Origin: Arthrobacter ramosus
GTDB taxonomy: Bacteria; Actinomycetota; Actinomycetes; Actinomycetales; Micrococcaceae
Direction: 5' to 3'
Assembly: GCF_039535095.1 (NCBI RefSeq)
Contig: NZ_BAAAWN010000001.1
Coordinates: forward strand, 310,001-374,000
Length of the DNA: 64,000 nt
A model generated the notes under the pieces. That model was not told the origin of the DNA. It did not search any database and worked only from the letters and a program-made list of their open reading frames with translations. Of this stretch, positions 1 through 9,910 are shown in pieces (the stretch's first letter is position 1; the number at the start of each line of letters is the position of its first letter). The translations under genes and the position numbers were made by a program.

Positions 1-1
1 C

Positions 2-1099
2 ATCGGCGGCCACCTGGGCGACAAGCTGGGACGCAAGCCGGTCCTCGTCGCTTCCCTCATCCTGATGGGCGTGGCCACCTTCCTGATCGGCCTTCTTCCC
101 ACGTACAGCCAGGTGGGCCTCTTGGCGCCGGCGCTGCTCGTGTTCGTCCGCATCGTCCAAGGCCTGGCCTTCGGAGCCGAGTGGGGCGGCGCCATCCTGA
201 TGAGCTACGAGCACGCACCGTGGAAATCCAAGGGGAAGTACACGGGCATCGTCCAGGCCGGATTCCCCGTGGGTCTCCTGCTCGCCAACCTGACGTTCCT
301 TGTCAGTGTCCAGCTTGGCGGCGAACTCGCCTGGCGTATTCCATTCCTCGCCAGCATGGTCTTGGTTGTTGTGGGCTTGATCATCCGCTCCAAGGTCCCG
401 GAATCCCCGGTCTTCGACGAGGTCAAGGAGAGCGGCGCAATCGTGAAGTCACCCATCGTGGAGGTCCTGAAGACCGACTGGCGCAACATCGTCAAGGGAA
501 TCGGCCTCCGCATTGCCGAGACCGCAGGCTACGCCGTCTCCATCACGTACATGATTTCCTACCTGAACAGCCAGCACTTGGCAGACAAGACCCAGACCCT
601 GGTGGCCCTCTGCATCGCTTCGGCCATCGGCATCTTCGCAACCCAGGCCTGGGCGCGGCTGACGGACAGGATCGGACGGCGTCCCGTCTACATCTGGTCC
701 TGCGCCTTTGCGGTCCTCTTTGCCATTCCGATGTTCCTGCTGGTCAACACCGGTTTGTTCATCTTCATCATCGCCACGATCGCCGTCTCCTACGGCGTCT
801 GCCAGAACTCCCTCGCCGGCGCCCAAGGCGCCTGGTTCCCCGAGCTCTTCCAGGCGAAAACCCGCGCTTCGGGAGCGTCGCTGGCCTACCAGATCTCGGC
901 CACGATCTCCGGCTTTACCCCCTTCATCACCACCCTGCTCTTCGTCGCCATGGGATGGATGGGCCCGGCATTGCTCTTCGGCCTGTACGCAGCCATCGGT
1001 CTCTGGGCAGCTTTGGTTACCCGTGAAACCTGGGGCAAGCGGGAGCGCCAGTTGGCCGATGAGGCCACCAAAAGCACTCCCCAGTCGGTGAATGCCTAA
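2..1099 (+). CDS. MFS transporter, metabolite:H+ symporter branch (5' end missing)
   Basis: The window opens inside this gene; the frame starts at base 2 and 365 residues remain. The first residues, IGGHLGDKLGRKPVL, are the MFS loop 2-3 motif, so roughly the first two membrane helices are lost. About ten hydrophobic segments follow. The stretch VRIVQGLAFGAEWGGA is typical of the metabolite:H+ symporter branch (ShiA/KgtP/ProP-like), which imports organic acids or osmolytes across the cell membrane. Its stop overlaps the start of the transketolase N-subunit by one base, so the two are probably co-transcribed. The substrate cannot be read from sequence; a sugar-derived acid or ketose precursor would fit the neighbours. 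Confidence 0.85.
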   Translation: MGGHLGDKLGRKPVLVASLILMGVATFLIGLLPTYSQVGLLAPALLVFVRIVQGLAFGAEWGGAILMSYEHAPWKSKGKYTGIVQAGFPVGLLLANLTFLVSVQLGGELAWRIPFLASMVLVVVGLIIRSKVPESPVFDEVKESGAIVKSPIVEVLKTDWRNIVKGIGLRIAETAGYAVSITYMISYLNSQHLADKTQTLVALCIASAIGIFATQAWARLTDRIGRRPVYIWSCAFAVLFAIPMFLLVNTGLFIFIIATIAVSYGVCQNSLAGAQGAWFPELFQAKTRASGASLAYQISATISGFTPFITTLLFVAMGWMGPALLFGLYAAIGLWAALVTRETWGKRERQLADEATKSTPQSVNA

Positions 1100-1998
1100 T
1101 GACGGTGGCGCAGGACCAAAAAACGGCAGGACGAATCGGAGAAACCGCGATGGACCGCATCGAACGCGTGGGCGCAGCCGCTACCCGGATCCGGCACCAC
1201 GCCCTCAACATGGGAGAAGTCCAGGGGCAGGGCTACGTTGGCCAGGCACTCGGCGCAGCGGACATGCTCGCCGCGGTCTATGCGGACCAGCTCCGCTACC
1301 GTGCCAATGATCCCGAGTGGGAGGGCCGGGACCGTTTCCTGCTCTCCACGGGCCACTACGCTATCGGGCACTACGCAGCACTGGCCGAGGCCGGAATCAT
1401 TCCCGTGGAGGAACTCGAAAGCTACGGTTCGGACGATTCCCGCCTCCCCATGTCCGGGATGTCGACGTACACGCCGGGCATGGAAATCTCCGGTGGGTCG
1501 CTTGGCCACGGGCTCTCCATCGCCGTCGGAATTGCCCTTGGCCTCCGGCATCAGGGCTCCAGTGCGAGGGTGTACAACTTCCTCTCCGACGGAGAACTGG
1601 ACGAAGGGTCCACCTGGGAAGCCGCCATGGGCGCGCGCCACCATCAGTTGGGAAATCTGACTGCCATGGTGGACATCAACGCCCTGCAGGCGGATGGCAA
1701 GACAGACACGGTCCTCCGGACCGAACCCGTGACGGAGAAGTGGGAAGCCTTCGGCTGGTACACGCAGCGGGTGGACGGGAACGACGTCGGTGCGTTGCTG
1801 GCGGCGTTCGACAACGCGGCCACCCAGGCCGCCGCCGTCGGGCGTCCTTCCGTCATCTTGTGCGATACGACGGTGGGGCGCGGCGTGCCGCTGCTCGAGG
1901 AACGTGAAAAGGCGCACTTCATGCGCATCGAAGAACACGAATGGCAGCTCTGCCGCAAGCAACTGACCGCAGGATCCAACGGGAAGGCCGGCCGATGA
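1099..1998 (+). CDS. Transketolase, N-terminal (thiamine diphosphate-binding) subunit
   Basis: This 299-residue protein covers the pyrophosphate-binding half of a transketolase. It has the early HxALNMG segment, the motif LSTGHYAIGHYAAL, GGSLGHGLSIAVGIALG, and the cofactor motif SDGELDEGSTWEAAM ending in MVDIN (GDGx(n)N type) around residues 155-190. It ends before the pyrimidine-binding domain, which the next gene encodes. The start ATG overlaps the transporter stop (TAATG) and the end overlaps the next gene (ATGA), indicating translational coupling. Split transketolases act as heteromers and transfer two-carbon ketol units. Placement beside a transporter and a GntR regulator suggests a peripheral catabolic role rather than the housekeeping pentose phosphate enzyme. 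Confidence 0.9.
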   Translation: MTVAQDQKTAGRIGETAMDRIERVGAAATRIRHHALNMGEVQGQGYVGQALGAADMLAAVYADQLRYRANDPEWEGRDRFLLSTGHYAIGHYAALAEAGIIPVEELESYGSDDSRLPMSGMSTYTPGMEISGGSLGHGLSIAVGIALGLRHQGSSARVYNFLSDGELDEGSTWEAAMGARHHQLGNLTAMVDINALQADGKTDTVLRTEPVTEKWEAFGWYTQRVDGNDVGALLAAFDNAATQAAAVGRPSVILCDTTVGRGVPLLEEREKAHFMRIEEHEWQLCRKQLTAGSNGKAGR

Positions 1999-3032
1999 GC
2001 ATCGTCACCGCTTCGAAGGGCACTGCTTCGAGAGGCACAGCACCGAAGGGCGCAACACCCAAGCTGAAAACGTCGGCCATGATCGCGTCCTTCGCGGACC
2101 CGGGCCAGAAGACTTCTTCGGCGCCTTTCGGCCACGCGTTGGTGAAGGCCGCCGTGGCCGACCCGCGAATCGTCGGACTCACGGCCGACCTGGGCAAATA
2201 CACGGACATGCACATCTTTGCGCAAGCGTTCCCGGAGCGGTTTTTCCAGATGGGCATGGCAGAGCAGTTGCTCTTTGGCGCGGCGGCAGGTTTGGCCGAG
2301 ACCGGCTTGGTGCCGTTCGCTTCGACCTATTCCGTGTTTGCCGCGCGCCGGGCCTACGACTTCCTGTGCCTCGATATTGCCGAGCCGAACCTCAACGTGA
2401 ACATCGTCGGCGGACTCCCAGGCCTGACCACTGGCTATGGCCCCAGCCACCAGGCCACGGAGGACATGGCGATTTTCCGCGGCATGCCCAATCTGACCAT
2501 CGTTGATCCGTGCGACTCCGTGGACATCGAACAAGCGGTGCCGCAACTGGCCGCCAGCGACGGTCCCACCTACCTGCGCCTCCTCCGCGGGAACGTCCCG
2601 ACCGTGCTGGATGAGTACGACTACACCTTCGAGCTCGGCAAGGCGAAGGTGCTTCGGGGTGGCAACGACGTCGTGTTCGTGTCCAGCGGGTTGATGACCA
2701 TGCGCGCGCTGCAGGCAGCGGAGGCGCTGGCCGCGCACAAGGTGGATGTCGCCGTCGTGCATGCGCCCACCATCAAACCGTTCGATGCCGCCACCGTCCT
2801 GGCGGAACTGAACACCGACCGCCTGGCCGTCACGCTGGAGAACCACAGCGTGGTGGGCGGCTTGTTCGAAACCGTGGCCTCGGCCGTTGTCACGGCTGGG
2901 TTGGGCAAGCGTGTGGTGCCCGTGGCGCTTCCGGATGCGTTCCTCGACGCCGGTGCGCTGCCCACCCTGCACGAGCGCTACGGATTGTCGGTACAGAGGA
3001 TCGTGGCGAAGGTCCTCGCGGCACTGGGCTGA
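1995..3032 (+). CDS. Transketolase, C-terminal subunit (pyrimidine-binding and C-terminal domains)
   Basis: The protein is 345 residues from the ATG at 1995, which sits in an ATGA overlap with the N-subunit stop; an in-frame start 54 bases upstream lies inside the previous gene and is less likely. The pyrimidine-binding core includes GMAEQLLFGAAAGLAETG, whose Glu is the expected cofactor-activating residue, and FASTYSVFAARRAYDF. A Rossmann-like C-terminal domain follows from about residue 220. The first 35 residues are rich in Thr, Ser and Lys and look disordered. It forms the second half of the enzyme with the gene before it. A strong stem-loop follows the stop, so the operon probably ends here. 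Confidence 0.9.
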   Translation: MSIVTASKGTASRGTAPKGATPKLKTSAMIASFADPGQKTSSAPFGHALVKAAVADPRIVGLTADLGKYTDMHIFAQAFPERFFQMGMAEQLLFGAAAGLAETGLVPFASTYSVFAARRAYDFLCLDIAEPNLNVNIVGGLPGLTTGYGPSHQATEDMAIFRGMPNLTIVDPCDSVDIEQAVPQLAASDGPTYLRLLRGNVPTVLDEYDYTFELGKAKVLRGGNDVVFVSSGLMTMRALQAAEALAAHKVDVAVVHAPTIKPFDAATVLAELNTDRLAVTLENHSVVGGLFETVASAVVTAGLGKRVVPVALPDAFLDAGALPTLHERYGLSVQRIVAKVLAALG

Positions 3033-3047
3033 GTCTGGTAATTCGTT

Positions 3048-3091
3048 GGCAGGAGCGCGGAGCAGGCATGGGCCGGTTCCGCGCTCCTGCC
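3048..3091 (+). terminator. Stem-loop terminator after the transketolase operon
   Basis: A perfect 14-bp inverted repeat (3048-3061 with 3078-3091; arm GGCAGGAGCGCGGA) encloses a 16-base loop, 15 bases after the transketolase stop. No T-tract follows, which is common for actinobacterial terminators. Confidence 0.7.
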
Positions 3092-3114
3092 GTATGATCA
3101 ACAGTTAACACACC

Positions 3115-3128
3115 GACTGTAAACAGTC
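3115..3128. promoter_or_regulatory. Candidate GntR/FadR operator
   Basis: The palindrome GACTGT-AA-ACAGTC lies 23 bases before the GntR-family start. Its GT..AC core resembles FadR-subfamily operators. Autoregulation, and regulation of the transketolase operon if a second site lies upstream of the window, is inferred. Confidence 0.5.
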
Positions 3129-3151
3129 GACCACTGACATTGAGGACGGAC

Positions 3152-3814
3152 ATGATGGCCGGAGCAACAGCACCCCTTCTGGGACTGGAAAAGAAGAGTC
3201 TCCGCGAGCAGGCGCTCTCTGCTCTCCGCACCGCCATCACGAGCGGCGAGCTGGAGCCGGGACGGCACTTGGTGGAAACCGAGCTGTCGGACATGCTCCA
3301 GATCAGCCGCGGGACGCTCCGGGAAGCCTTGCGGCAACTTGAGCAAGAGGGCCTGCTGTCTGCAGGACCCCGCGGCCGGCTCTCCGTCCGCCACCTCGAT
3401 GCCAAGGAAATCCGCGATATCTACTCCGTGCGGGCAGCCTTGGAGTCCCTCGCCGCGCGCACGCTCTGCGAGTTGCCGGACCGCCAACAGGTGATCGCCT
3501 CGCTGCGCTCCGCCATCGACGCCATGGCCGCCGCGGCCAAGGGAAGCCTCGAGGAACGGATCGAGTCCGATCTGGAATTCCACCGCACCATGTGCCGCCT
3601 CACCGGGAACGAGACCCTGCTCCATTCCTGGGAGTCGCTGGAGGGATCCATCCGGATGTCCATCATGTTCGCCGGATTGGAAAAGGGCGTCAAGAACATG
3701 AGTGTCGAACGGCACCACGACATTGTGGCCGCCATCGAAACCGGTGATGCATCCCTGGCACGCAAGACCATCCTCGAGCACATGGACAGCGCTGCCGCGG
3801 TGCTGGTGGCTTAA
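3152..3814 (+). CDS. GntR-family transcriptional regulator, FadR (FCD) subfamily
   Basis: This 220-residue regulator has an N-terminal winged helix (about residues 15-75, with LRTAITSGELEPGRHLVE and LSDMLQISRGTLREALRQLE) and an all-helical FCD ligand domain. The FCD metal-site pattern is visible in ESDLEFHRTMCRLTGN and in the later RHHDIVAAIETGD. I chose the ATG at 3152 because GAGGA lies five bases upstream; a TTG 12 bases earlier is open but has no better ribosome site. FCD regulators usually bind small carboxylates or sugar acids and repress adjacent catabolic genes. The gene directly follows the symporter/transketolase operon, so it is its likely regulator. A palindrome lies just upstream of its start. 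Confidence 0.88.
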   Translation: MMAGATAPLLGLEKKSLREQALSALRTAITSGELEPGRHLVETELSDMLQISRGTLREALRQLEQEGLLSAGPRGRLSVRHLDAKEIRDIYSVRAALESLAARTLCELPDRQQVIASLRSAIDAMAAAAKGSLEERIESDLEFHRTMCRLTGNETLLHSWESLEGSIRMSIMFAGLEKGVKNMSVERHHDIVAAIETGDASLARKTILEHMDSAAAVLVA

Positions 3815-3817
3815 GCA

Positions 3818-3863
3818 CCCGACGGCGAAAGGCGGCCTTGCGCTCGCCGCGCTTCCGTTGGGG
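3818..3863. repeat. Left copy of a direct repeat flanking the toxin-antitoxin module
   Basis: CCCGACGGCG (3818-3827) and a 24-base block at 3840-3863 recur near 4457-4487. The 24-base blocks match at 21 positions. Confidence 0.5.
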
Positions 3864-3874
3864 CATCTCCGTGC

Positions 3875-3904
3875 TTGTCGCCAAAATCACGTTACATGTA
3901 ACAT
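3875..3904 (+). promoter_or_regulatory. Promoter and overlapping palindromic operator of the toxin-antitoxin pair
   Basis: TTGTCG (3875-3880) and TAACAT (3899-3904) are separated by 18 bases, placing a transcription start at about 3911, next to the antitoxin ATG at 3912. A perfect 12-bp palindrome, GTTACATGTAAC (3891-3902), overlaps the -10 box. This fits autoregulation by the antitoxin or the toxin-antitoxin complex. No Shine-Dalgarno sequence precedes the ATG, so the message looks leaderless. Confidence 0.6.
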
Positions 3905-3911
3905 CGATGCT

Positions 3912-4118
3912 ATGGCAGTCAGAGATCGGGTTAGTGAGTACCGTAAGCGGATGCGCGAACACGGCTTCCGCCCAATCCAGGTGTGGGTTCCAGACGTTCG
4001 AGCCGATGGATTTGACGCCGAAGCACATCGGCAAGCTGCCGCCGCCGCAGCTGCTGACCGTCACTCCGATGACCAGGAGTTCATCGAGGCTGTGTCAGCG
4101 CCCTGGGACGAAGTGTGA
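3912..4118 (+). CDS. MazE-like antitoxin (DUF3018-type)
   Basis: This is a 68-residue protein. It starts MAVRDRVSEYRKRMREHGFR and continues PIQVWVPDVRADGF, the pattern of DUF3018/MazE-family antitoxins, whose N-terminal part binds DNA and whose C-terminal tail wraps the toxin. The acidic tail, ending EAVSAPWDEV, fits the toxin-binding segment. The ATG at 3912 is preferred: the promoter places transcription start at that base, and the longer upstream frame runs back into the GntR gene. It overlaps the toxin by four bases (GTGA), so the pair is translationally coupled with antitoxin first, as usual for type II modules. Confidence 0.82.
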   Translation: MAVRDRVSEYRKRMREHGFRPIQVWVPDVRADGFDAEAHRQAAAAAAADRHSDDQEFIEAVSAPWDEV

Positions 4119-4442
4119 ACCGCGGCGAACTCTGGACCGTGGCCGGCGGCGTCTACGCTTCCAAGCCACGGCCAGCGCTGGTCATCCAGGATGACCGATT
4201 CGACGTCACCGATTCCGTCACGGTTCTTCCCCTGGCAACAACCCTGATCGATGCACCCCTCCTGCGGGTCAGTGTCGCAGCCTCGGAGTTGTCCGGCTTG
4301 CGGCAGGAAAGGCACGTGATGATCGACAAGTTGACGACGGTACGCCGTTCAAACGTGCAAAAGCCGAGTCGGCCGCTTGACGGCCGCTCAGCTCGTTGAG
4401 ATTGAAAGGGCTTTGCTGGTGTTCCTCGGACTTGCCGGCTAG
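4115..4442 (+). pseudogene. MazF/PemK-like toxin with an apparent frameshift
   Basis: The reading frame starts at GTG 4115 with MNRGELWTVAGGVYASKPRP, then ALVIQDDRF and VTVLPLATTL, the RNA-endoribonuclease fold of MazF/PemK. The open frame stops at 4399 after 94 residues with an aberrant tail. The expected family C-terminus, VGRLTAAQLVEIERALLVFL, lies in the next forward frame and ends at TAG 4440-4442. Removing one A from the AAAA run at 4359-4362 joins the two into a normal sequence (SNVQSRVGRLT...). This is a one-base insertion, a sequencing error or, less likely, ribosomal slippage. Toxin activity is doubtful if the insertion is real, because the lost C-terminal helix is part of the fold. 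Confidence 0.75.
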
Positions 4443-4456
4443 CTCATCGTCGGGGC

Positions 4457-4487
4457 CCCGACGGCGCTTGCCGCGCTTACGATGGGG
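4457..4487. repeat. Right copy of the direct repeat flanking the toxin-antitoxin module
   Basis: CCCGACGGCG at 4457-4466 overlaps a 24-base block at 4464-4487 that matches 3840-3863 at 21 of 24 positions. Relative to the left copy, the spacer between the two parts is missing. It lies 15 bases after the intended toxin stop. Confidence 0.5.
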
Positions 4488-4552
4488 GTCACTGCCAGTA
4501 CCCCTCAAGACAGAGACTCCCTCGTTTTCTTCGTAGGCTGTTTCCTTAAACC

Positions 4553-5953
4553 ATGACTCGCCCCGAAACCACCTTGCCGGCTCTGGTTCCGCCCTCGGCC
4601 ATGGCCGATGCGCCACGGGCACGGCTCACGCTCATGATTGCGTCGCTTGGGTTCTTCCTGATCACCCTCGACATCCTGATCGTCAATGTCGCGCTCACCA
4701 GCATCGGCAAAGAACTCGGGGGCGGAACGTCAGGCCTGCAATGGGTGATCGACGGCTACACGCTGATGTTCGCCGCGTTGTTGCTGTTCGCAGGGAACCT
4801 GTCGGATCGGATCGGCGCGAAAAGGGCGCTGGGATGGGGTAGCGCACTGTTCCTCGTGGCGTCCGTTGCCTGCGCACTCGCGCCGACCTCGGCGGTGCTC
4901 ATTGCCGCCCGCTTCCTCCAAGGAGGTGCCGCATCGATCATGCTCCCGGCGTCGATGGCGCTGATTCGGCAAGCCTTTCCCGATCCCCGCCGTCGCGCAC
5001 ATGCCCTTGGGATCTGGGCAGTCGGGGGTGCCGTGGCCGGAGCCGTGGGACCCCTTGTCGGCGGCCTCCTCACTACGCTGGACTGGCGGCTCGTGTTCGG
5101 CATCAACCTTCCCGTGTGCATCGCGATGCTGGTGCTCCTGGCTTCTGTTGCAACGTCGCCCCGGCGGCCGACTCCGTTCGACTGGGCCGGTCAGGCAGCG
5201 GCCATCGTTGCCTTGACCGCGTTGATGTACGGCCTCATCACAGGAGGGACCGAGGGCTTCGGCACGGTACCCGTCATAGCCAGCCTGGCGCTCGCAGCCA
5301 TCAGCGTCGCGGCCTTCCTCTTGATCCAGGCGCGCGGCCGGCACCCGATGATGCCGCTTGAGCTGTTTCGATCCACCGGCATGAGAATCTCGCTCTCGGT
5401 CGGTTTCGCGTTCATGGTGGGACACTTCGGCACCGTCTTTGTTGTCAGCCTTTTCCTCCAACAGCACCTCGGGCTGACACCGCTCCAGGCAGGTTTCACG
5501 TTCCTTCCTTCCGCGGCGTTCAGCATCGTCGGCAACATCGTCAGCGGAACCCTATCGAACCGCTTCGGGACGCGGGTGCCGGTGGTCGTCGGATTGACTT
5601 CCATGGTCGTAGGACTCAGCGCGATGCTTCTCACGGCGCCGCTTGGATCGCCGCTACTCGTCGGTGCCTTCCTGATTTTCACGGGTTCCGGTGGATCAAT
5701 CGCGATGCCGCAGGTCACCGCCGTCGTGCTCGCGAGCGTCCCGAGCGAAAAGGCAGGCACAGCAAGCGCCGTCTTCAACACCTTCCGCCAGGTGGGCGGC
5801 GCGGTCGCCATCGCCGTCTTCGGCGCCCTCATCGCCGACCGCAGCAACTTCGTCCACGGAATGCAGACCAGCTTCATCATCGCGGCGTCTCTTCTCCTTC
5901 TCACCGCGCTAGCCAGCCTCTTCATCCACTCAGCGGGCGCCGCCAAGAGCTAG
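4553..5953 (+). CDS. MFS multidrug efflux transporter, DHA2 (14-helix) family
   Basis: The 466-residue membrane protein has DHA2 hallmarks. Helix 1 carries FFLITLDILIVNVALTSIGKEL with a membrane Asp, motif A is GNLSDRIGAKRALGWG (about residues 79-94), and motif C-like sequence is GAVAGAVGPLVGGLL (about 160-174). Fourteen hydrophobic segments can be counted. Such proteins export cationic or amphipathic drugs with proton antiport. No regulator is adjacent on this strand. The gene converges on the UvrA-like ATPase gene 17 bases downstream, and both families are linked to antibiotic tolerance, although they are on opposite strands. The substrate is unknown. Confidence 0.88.
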   Translation: MTRPETTLPALVPPSAMADAPRARLTLMIASLGFFLITLDILIVNVALTSIGKELGGGTSGLQWVIDGYTLMFAALLLFAGNLSDRIGAKRALGWGSALFLVASVACALAPTSAVLIAARFLQGGAASIMLPASMALIRQAFPDPRRRAHALGIWAVGGAVAGAVGPLVGGLLTTLDWRLVFGINLPVCIAMLVLLASVATSPRRPTPFDWAGQAAAIVALTALMYGLITGGTEGFGTVPVIASLALAAISVAAFLLIQARGRHPMMPLELFRSTGMRISLSVGFAFMVGHFGTVFVVSLFLQQHLGLTPLQAGFTFLPSAAFSIVGNIVSGTLSNRFGTRVPVVVGLTSMVVGLSAMLLTAPLGSPLLVGAFLIFTGSGGSIAMPQVTAVVLASVPSEKAGTASAVFNTFRQVGGAVAIAVFGALIADRSNFVHGMQTSFIIAASLLLLTALASLFIHSAGAAKS

Positions 5954-5970
5954 CCAGCCGTCCCGTTTAG

Positions 5971-8361
<2,391 letters not shown>

Positions 8362-8417
8362 TGTGTCTCCATCTTTACGCGGGGTCGTCTTCGCGGTCTT
8401 CGTCGGTGCCTGGTTGG

Positions 8418-8777
8418 CTATTGAGGATCCTGAAGCAGCCCGAGGACGTTGCCGTCGGGGTCGGTCACGGTGGCAACCAGACGGCCGCCCCCGACGTCGC
8501 GGGCTGCTTCCTTCAGGGTAGCGCCGGCGGCAGTCACCTCGGCCAGCTTCGCCTCGATGTCCGAAACGTGCCAGTAGGCGACGGGCGAGGTCATGGCCTG
8601 CGGTCCGCCTCCCGGGACGAGCCCGATGTGTTGGCCCGCGACGTCGAAGCCGACGTAATACGGCCCGTCGGCCTGCGGCGGTGTCCCGAGCAAAGCGGTG
8701 TACACCGCCTTCGCCGCGGCGAGGTCGGAAACGGGATGCAGCACGGTCTTGATTCCCTCGTTGGAAGAGTCGCTCAT
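8418..8777 (-). CDS. VOC (glyoxalase/bleomycin resistance) family protein
   Basis: This 119-residue protein has one VOC fold: HPVSDLAAAKAVYTALLGT, then GPYYVGFDVAGQHIGLVPGG, and the C-terminal strand VATVTDPDGNVLGLLQD. Proteins of this size dimerize and act as metal-dependent lyases or dioxygenases, or as antibiotic-binding proteins. The start at 8777 is chosen because AGGAG lies six bases upstream; an in-frame ATG at 8795 would put that site inside the coding sequence. It is upstream of, and co-directional with, the UvrA-like gene, so the two may be co-transcribed. Sequestration of a drug or a detoxification reaction is possible; the substrate is unknown. Confidence 0.85.
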   Translation of the reverse strand: MSDSSNEGIKTVLHPVSDLAAAKAVYTALLGTPPQADGPYYVGFDVAGQHIGLVPGGGPQAMTSPVAYWHVSDIEAKLAEVTAAGATLKEAARDVGGGRLVATVTDPDGNVLGLLQDPQ

Positions 8778-8992
8778 GATCACTCCTGAAGTCATTAGGG
8801 GACGAAGCTGGCGTGGACGGTGTTGTCCATGACCGCCATTCTAGGCGCGGCCCGGGAGCGGCGCTTCTCCATTCCTGACCGGTCTGGGGCCGGGAGATTC
8901 CTTGTATGGACATCCCTGTCGAGCGGTGCCACGATGGCCGAACATGGCCCCTGGCGTACCGTGCCAGGGCAAAAGCGAGGCTGGAGGAACCA

Positions 8993-9424
8993 ATGTCGGA
9001 TTCCGATCTCGATCTGATGGTGGAGAAATACCATCGAGCGCTTGATGCGTTCGTCAAGGGAGACCCGGAGCAGCAGAAGAAGCTGTTCTCAAAGCGGGAC
9101 GACGTCACGCTCGCCAATCCGCTCGGGCCGCCTGCGCGGGGCTCGAGTGCGGTCGAGGCGACCATGGATCGGGCGTCTTCCGGGCTGAGGGAGGGTGAGC
9201 CCATCAGATTCGAGCGAATCTCCGGGTACGTCGGGACGGAGCTTGCGTACATCGTCGAAATTGAATGGGCGCGGGCCAAGGTTGGCGGGTCTGATGAGGT
9301 GTCCCCGATACCCCTTCGGGTGACGACGATCTTCCGCCGGGAAGAAGGTGAGTGGATGGTCCTCCACCGTCATGCGGATCCCATACTTTCCCCGCGGCCA
9401 ATCGAGTCGATCGTCCAGGCCTAG
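8993..9424 (+). CDS. SnoaL-like / DUF4440 (NTF2-fold) protein
   Basis: The protein has 143 residues. The helix MVEKYHRALDAFVKGDPEQQ, the strand-rich middle and the ending TTIFRREEGEWMVLHRHAD are characteristic of small NTF2-fold proteins of the DUF4440/SnoaL_3 group, which form conical ligand pockets or ketosteroid-isomerase-like sites. The ATG at 8993 follows GGAGG, while the frame's earlier ATG at 8906 lacks a ribosome site. The stop overlaps the stop of the convergent Nudix gene by four bases. No substrate can be assigned from sequence. Confidence 0.8.
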   Translation: MSDSDLDLMVEKYHRALDAFVKGDPEQQKKLFSKRDDVTLANPLGPPARGSSAVEATMDRASSGLREGEPIRFERISGYVGTELAYIVEIEWARAKVGGSDEVSPIPLRVTTIFRREEGEWMVLHRHADPILSPRPIESIVQA

Positions 9425-9891
9425 GCGCTCCCGAGGTGCCGGATCAACGCGTCGAGGATCGGCACCTGCCCGCCCACCAATTTGGCGCGGGCCTCGGTCT
9501 CCATGGCCCACATGGCGTCGTCGATCTCCGGGTAGCTCCGGACAATGCCGGATCCTCGCGGCCACTCCAGCTCGAAGGTGTTGCTCACGATTCTCTCGGG
9601 GTCGAAGTCCGACTCCGCCGTGAAAGCCGCCACCAGTTTGCCCGACGGTTGCCGGAAGATGCCCAGCTGGTGATATTCGACCGCGGGCGGGGGAGTGCCC
9701 ATCTCCTCGGCGAATTCCCGCTTGGCGGCCACCAGGGGATCCTCGTCTTCGAGGTATTCGCCTTTGGGAATGGACCACGCGCGTGCATCCTTATGGGCCC
9801 AGAACGGGCCGCCCATGTGGGCTATCCACACTTCCAATTCCGCGGTGGAGCTCCGACGGTACAACAGAATGCCCGCGCTTCGAACTGTCAT
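9421..9891 (-). CDS. Nudix hydrolase
   Basis: This 156-residue protein has a full Nudix box from about residue 44: GEYLEDEDPLVAAKREFAEE followed by MG, matching Gx5Ex7REx2EExG. The Glu residues of REFAEE bind the catalytic divalent metal. Nudix enzymes cleave nucleoside diphosphates linked to another moiety. The N-terminal SAGILLYRR and IAHMGGPFWAHKDARAWSIP are typical of small house-cleaning family members. It converges on the SnoaL-like gene with overlapping stop codons. Its exact substrate is not predictable. Confidence 0.88.
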   Translation of the reverse strand: MTVRSAGILLYRRSSTAELEVWIAHMGGPFWAHKDARAWSIPKGEYLEDEDPLVAAKREFAEEMGTPPPAVEYHQLGIFRQPSGKLVAAFTAESDFDPERIVSNTFELEWPRGSGIVRSYPEIDDAMWAMETEARAKLVGGQVPILDALIRHLGSA

Positions 9892-9910
9892 TTGCCCTCC
9901 CAGGCATAGG

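Noticed and set aside
1644..3101. A 485-codon minus-strand frame opposite the transketolase genes.
   Set aside because: Both transketolase subunits are well supported on the other strand. The antisense translation is composition-biased.
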